NCBI GenBank assembly: GCA_021782525.1
Contig: JAJXUY010000049.1
Location: 1-8,445 of the forward strand
Reading direction: 5' to 3'
DNA from: Acidobacteriota bacterium
Lineage (GTDB): Bacteria > Acidobacteriota > Thermoanaerobaculia > Thermoanaerobaculales > Thermoanaerobaculaceae
Length of the DNA stretch: 8,445 bases
The notes beneath the pieces are model-generated. The model worked only from the letters and a program-made list of their open reading frames with translations, searched no databases and was not told where the DNA came from. Positions 5,411 through 8,445 of this stretch are shown here, one piece after another. The first letter of the stretch is position 1. Each line of letters opens with the position of its first letter. Position numbers and translations under genes: made by a program.

Positions 5411-8062
5411 TCACGGCGCGAGGTGATGAACGGTGACCCGAGTTTGTTTCTCGCACGGGCGGAGTTCACGGTCCAGGCGAGCGACTCGGTCAGTGATCTC
5501 CGTTGAGGAGTAGCCCTGGCTCACCAGAGCGCGGAACAGTTCCTGGCTGCGCCGGAACGCCGCACACGCGGCACGGTGGCCGACGCCGCCAGCATCTGCA
5601 CCATGAAACAGCGCCATCCGAGCCTGGCCAGTCCCTTCGAGCGCACTGGCCAGATACGCGCGGTCGGCAGAGTTCATCGCATCGGCGGCAACCAGTTCCC
5701 GGGAAATCCGCACGGCCCGGCCGAGGTGTTGGAGCGCTCTTGCCGGCTGTCTCGCTGCCACGAGGGCGAGGCCGAGGTGAATGAGATCCGTGGCGAGGCG
5801 TTGTGAGGCCTGAGCGTTCCTCGAGTCTCCGGTCACGAGCGTCTCATCGATCGCCAAGGCCCGCCCGTAGCTTGCGAGCGCGGCCGTGAGGTCGCCGGCT
5901 GACTCCTGCAGCTCGCCGAGCGCAGCCACGCTGACGGCAAGCTGTTGCGCCTCCACTCCGCTCGTTGAGTTGTGCGCCACCAGTTGCGTGCGAATGTCAA
6001 CCGCCTTGCGGTTCAGCTCGAGCGCCGCGGACATGGGACCCGCAGCGGCCTGTGCTCCAGCAGCACGCTCGTAGATCGCCGCCAGAGTGCGGCGGAGCCC
6101 GTCATCGGCTGGCGCGTTCGCGCTGAGTCTCTCGAGCAACTGTTGCGCCTTGCGGTACAGGGGAACCGCGGCCGCGGTATCGCCGGTCTCCTGGACCGCC
6201 CAGCCGAGGTCGCCAAGGCTGGCAGCAAGACGCCGCTGATCGTCCGGCCGGTCGTATCGCTTGTCCGATTCCTCGGCGAGCGCGACGGCCCGGCGGTATA
6301 CCGCGATGGCCCCGGGCGCGTCTCCCCCAACGAACCGGGTGATGCCGATCCGGCGCAGGAGGTCCACGCGAGCAGCGGCGACAGCGGGCTCGACTGCGCT
6401 CCTGGAGGACAGCGTTTCGAGGAGCCGATCCGCCTTGTCATAGCTGACGAGGGCGCCGTGCGTGTTGCCGAGGTTCGGGTAGTACGGGTTCCCCTGCACG
6501 TCGCCGACTCGCTGGTACGCCTCCGCGAGCTCGCGCTGCAACCCCGCGTCGGTCCCGGCCTCACGCGCCAGACCGTCGAGGTATTGCAGTGCGCGCTTGA
6601 CCAGGAGCTGGCGTGCCGGCGTTGCGCCGGCCAGATCCTTGATCGCATCATGGACCTCAAAGAGCAGCGAGTTGGCGAGCGCGCGGACGTCGTTGAAGCG
6701 TCGCTCGGCGCGGGCCCTTTCCGCACGTGCGACCCGTGCCTCCCAGGCGGTCGTCACGAAGCCGCCGAGGAGGGTGGCGACGAGCAGGGCGGCCGCCGCG
6801 ACCCCGACACGGTGCCTGCGAATGAACTTGCCGCTCCGGTATACGAAGGTGTCGTTGCGTGCCAGCACGGGGTGGCCCTCGAGGTGGCGGCGGATGTCTT
6901 CCGACATCGCCTGTACCGAGGGGTAACGCCGTTCCGGCTCCTTGCGTAGTGCGGTCATGACGATGGTGTCGAGGTCTCCGCGCAAGGCGCGCCGCAGCTT
7001 GTCGTGGTGGCCATCCCAACGCCTGCGCGAAGGCTCGGGCGCCGGCGAAGCCGTTGCCTCACCGTCGCCACCGGATACTTCCGCCGCCCGATTGACGACG
7101 GCGCTGCTCGGTCGTTGCGGTTCCTCCTCGCAGACGGCTCTGGCGATCTCGTCAGGGGCACGGCCGTGGCAACGATACGGCCGGCGCCCGGTGAGGAGCT
7201 CATAGAGCAGCACGCCGAGGGAGTAGACGTCGCTCGCGGTGGTGATGCGCTCGCCGCGCACCTGTTCCGGGCTGGCGTACTCCGGTGTGAGGATACGATT
7301 GACGGCGGCGGTCAAAGTATGGTCGCCGCCATCGGTCAGCAGTGCTTCAGGTTCCAGCAGCTTGGCGACGCCGAAATCGAGCAGCTTGGGAACACCGCCG
7401 GGTGTGACGAGGATATTGCCGGGCTTGATGTCGCGGTGCACGACAAGATGCGAGTGCGCGTACGCCACGGCGGAACAGAGGGTGCGAAACAGCTCAAGCC
7501 GCGCCACCGTTGTCAGCTCTCGCTGCGAGCAGTAGTCGAGAAGGTGCTCGCCCTCGACGTATTCCATGACCAGGTACGGGAGGCCGTCGGCCGTGGTGCC
7601 GCCGTCGAAGAGACGGGCGATGTTGGGGTGCTCAAGGCCGGCCAGGATCTGCCGCTCCTTGCGGAACCTCTCGATGATGAACTCGGTGTCCATGCCGCGC
7701 TTGACGACCTTCAGCGCCACCTGGCTGGTGTACGCATCGTCGGCGCGCAGCGCGAGGTAGACGCGGCCCATTCCGCCGCAGCCGATCTCCCGCACGATCT
7801 GGTACGGCCCGACGCGGCGGCCGCTCGGCAAGGCGCCGGGATCGCCGGCGTCCTCCCCGAGGGCGCCCGCGAGCTCCTCGGCGACGGCGCGGTCCAGGCC
7901 CTCACCCCCGGCGGCGGTCGCTGCAAGCAGCGACTCGACGTCGCGCCGGAGCTCGAGGTCGTCGGGGCACTGTTCCAAGAGCCATGCGCCGCGCTGCTCC
8001 GGTGCGAGCTCGACGACGGCGAGGAAGAGGTCCTTGGCCCGGCCGAAGCGCTCCCGCGTCAT
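5411..8062 (-). CDS. Transmembrane Ser/Thr protein kinase with TPR-like C-terminus
   Basis: An 883-residue Hanks-type kinase. An N-terminal helical segment (1-80) precedes the kinase domain (about 87-395). Visible catalytic residues are the glycine loop GCGGMG (94-99), Lys118 in VALK, Glu136 in the alpha-C helix, HRDIKPGN (209-216, catalytic Asp211), DFG (229-231), activation segment TPEYASPEQ (259-267) and SDVYSLGV (277-284), so it should be active. A low-complexity insert (about 323-350) is followed by RGDLDTIVMTALRKEPERRY (361-380), typical of the acidobacterial-style kinases. One membrane span (about 418-440) separates the cytoplasmic kinase from a presumably periplasmic region with roughly seven helical-pair TPR-like repeats (about 480-850), the later ones spaced about 47-48 residues apart. 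ATG 8062 overlaps the sigma-factor stop (ATGA), so translation is coupled; an earlier in-frame ATG at 8140 lies deep in the sigma gene and is unlikely. It probably senses a signal and controls the sigma factor; substrates are unknown. Confidence 0.95.
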   Translation of the reverse strand: MTRERFGRAKDLFLAVVELAPEQRGAWLLEQCPDDLELRRDVESLLAATAAGGEGLDRAVAEELAGALGEDAGDPGALPSGRRVGPYQIVREIGCGGMGRVYLALRADDAYTSQVALKVVKRGMDTEFIIERFRKERQILAGLEHPNIARLFDGGTTADGLPYLVMEYVEGEHLLDYCSQRELTTVARLELFRTLCSAVAYAHSHLVVHRDIKPGNILVTPGGVPKLLDFGVAKLLEPEALLTDGGDHTLTAAVNRILTPEYASPEQVRGERITTASDVYSLGVLLYELLTGRRPYRCHGRAPDEIARAVCEEEPQRPSSAVVNRAAEVSGGDGEATASPAPEPSRRRWDGHHDKLRRALRGDLDTIVMTALRKEPERRYPSVQAMSEDIRRHLEGHPVLARNDTFVYRSGKFIRRHRVGVAAAALLVATLLGGFVTTAWEARVARAERARAERRFNDVRALANSLLFEVHDAIKDLAGATPARQLLVKRALQYLDGLAREAGTDAGLQRELAEAYQRVGDVQGNPYYPNLGNTHGALVSYDKADRLLETLSSRSAVEPAVAAARVDLLRRIGITRFVGGDAPGAIAVYRRAVALAEESDKRYDRPDDQRRLAASLGDLGWAVQETGDTAAAVPLYRKAQQLLERLSANAPADDGLRRTLAAIYERAAGAQAAAGPMSAALELNRKAVDIRTQLVAHNSTSGVEAQQLAVSVAALGELQESAGDLTAALASYGRALAIDETLVTGDSRNAQASQRLATDLIHLGLALVAARQPARALQHLGRAVRISRELVAADAMNSADRAYLASALEGTGQARMALFHGADAGGVGHRAACAAFRRSQELFRALVSQGYSSTEITDRVARLDRELRPCEKQTRVTVHHLAP

Positions 8063-8445
8063 GGCCGCTCGCCGGCCAGCTCTCGGTGCAGCCAGGCCTC
8101 GGCGTGCCGCCACTGGCGGCTGACGGTGGCGGGGGAGCAACTGAGGACTTCCGCGGTCTCGTCGATGGTCAAGCCACCGAACGCACGCAGTTCGACGAGG
8201 CGCGCCTGCGCGGGGTCGAGAGCCGCCATGCGGTCGAGGGCAAGGTTGAGGGCGACCAGGTCGATGCTGGGCGCCTCGGAGGTCACCTCTGCCTCGTCCA
8301 GTGGGACGCGCAGCGTGGACCCGCCGCGTTTCGCCGTGGCCCGGCGCCGCGCGTGATCGACGAGGATCTCGCGCATCGCCCGCGCCGCCACCCCGAAGAA
8401 GTGAGCGCGGTTCTCCCAGGTGGCGTGGCGCTGGTCGAACAGCTT
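8059..8445 (-). CDS. ECF-type RNA polymerase sigma factor (5' end outside window)
   Basis: The visible 128 C-terminal residues read from the window edge to TGA at 8061-8059. They begin KLFDQRHATWENRAHFFGVAA, then MREILVDHARRRATAKRGG, which is the region-2 end of the sigma-70 ECF type frequent in Acidobacteria and Planctomycetes (TIGR02999-like). After a linker comes region 4: LDRMAALDPAQARLVELRAFGG (about 81-102), then the helix-turn-helix LTIDETAEVLSCSPATVSRQW that binds the -35 box. The true start is off the window; the ATG at 8391 is internal. There is no anti-sigma gene next to it; instead a kinase gene overlaps its stop, so regulation by phosphorylation is likely, as shown for ECF43-type factors paired with kinases. 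That regulatory link is inference here. Confidence 0.93.
   Translation of the reverse strand, partial: KLFDQRHATWENRAHFFGVAARAMREILVDHARRRATAKRGGSTLRVPLDEAEVTSEAPSIDLVALNLALDRMAALDPAQARLVELRAFGGLTIDETAEVLSCSPATVSRQWRHAEAWLHRELAGERP

Noticed and set aside
5137..5469. 110-residue minus-strand frame across the convergent spacer
   Set aside because: Overlaps the ends of both neighbours and is Arg/Ser-rich without a start signal or family resemblance.
5972..6949. 325-residue plus-strand frame opposite the kinase repeat region
   Set aside because: Shadow of the kinase; no motif, no ribosome-binding site.
7004..8356. 450-residue plus-strand frame opposite the kinase and sigma genes
   Set aside because: Shadow of two well-supported genes; no domain seen.

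Overview
The window is high-GC DNA with a strong G/C bias at third codon positions. It carries a lipoprotein of the outer-membrane LPS-assembly type (LptE), so the host is a diderm. An ECF sigma factor of the type common in Acidobacteriota is translationally coupled to a transmembrane Ser/Thr kinase with a long C-terminal repeat region. Together these suggest a member of Acidobacteriota or a similar phylum. This placement is inferred from gene style and not proven. No tRNA, rRNA, CRISPR array, transposase or phage gene was seen.

Layout. (1) Positions 2-349 hold the 3' end of an unidentified plus-strand gene. (2) Positions 350-564 are a spacer dominated by a degenerate 7-bp repeat element: a purine-rich array, then a pyrimidine-rich array that can pair with part of it. 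(3) leuS (565-3018) and lptE (3021-3635) are two bases apart, the same order as in many Gram-negatives; no holA follows. A second copy of the 7-bp element lies inside the 5' end of lptE and encodes the long region before its signal peptide. (4) Positions 3636-4225 have no credible gene and are packed with repeats: a ~90-bp palindromic REP-like element, two diverged ~188-bp direct repeats, and several unrelated 7-bp tandem repeats. (5) A good sigma-70 promoter (4226-4254) overlaps a double inverted-repeat operator (4252-4285). It drives a PadR-type repressor gene (4308-4667), which overlaps by 4 bp a DUF2812 membrane-protein gene (4664-5203). (6) Positions 5204-5410 separate convergent genes, with no convincing terminator. 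(7) On the minus strand, an ECF sigma factor (8445-8059, 5' end outside the window) overlaps by ATGA a receptor-like Ser/Thr kinase (8062-5411).

Functionally there are three units: a housekeeping pair (leucyl-tRNA charging and LPS transport), a probably self-repressed PadR/DUF2812 pair, and a kinase-sigma pair in which the kinase probably senses a signal and controls the sigma factor. The least ordinary DNA is the recurring 7-bp repeat structure. It appears with at least four different unit sequences, and one of these occurs as the same inverted architecture at two loci.
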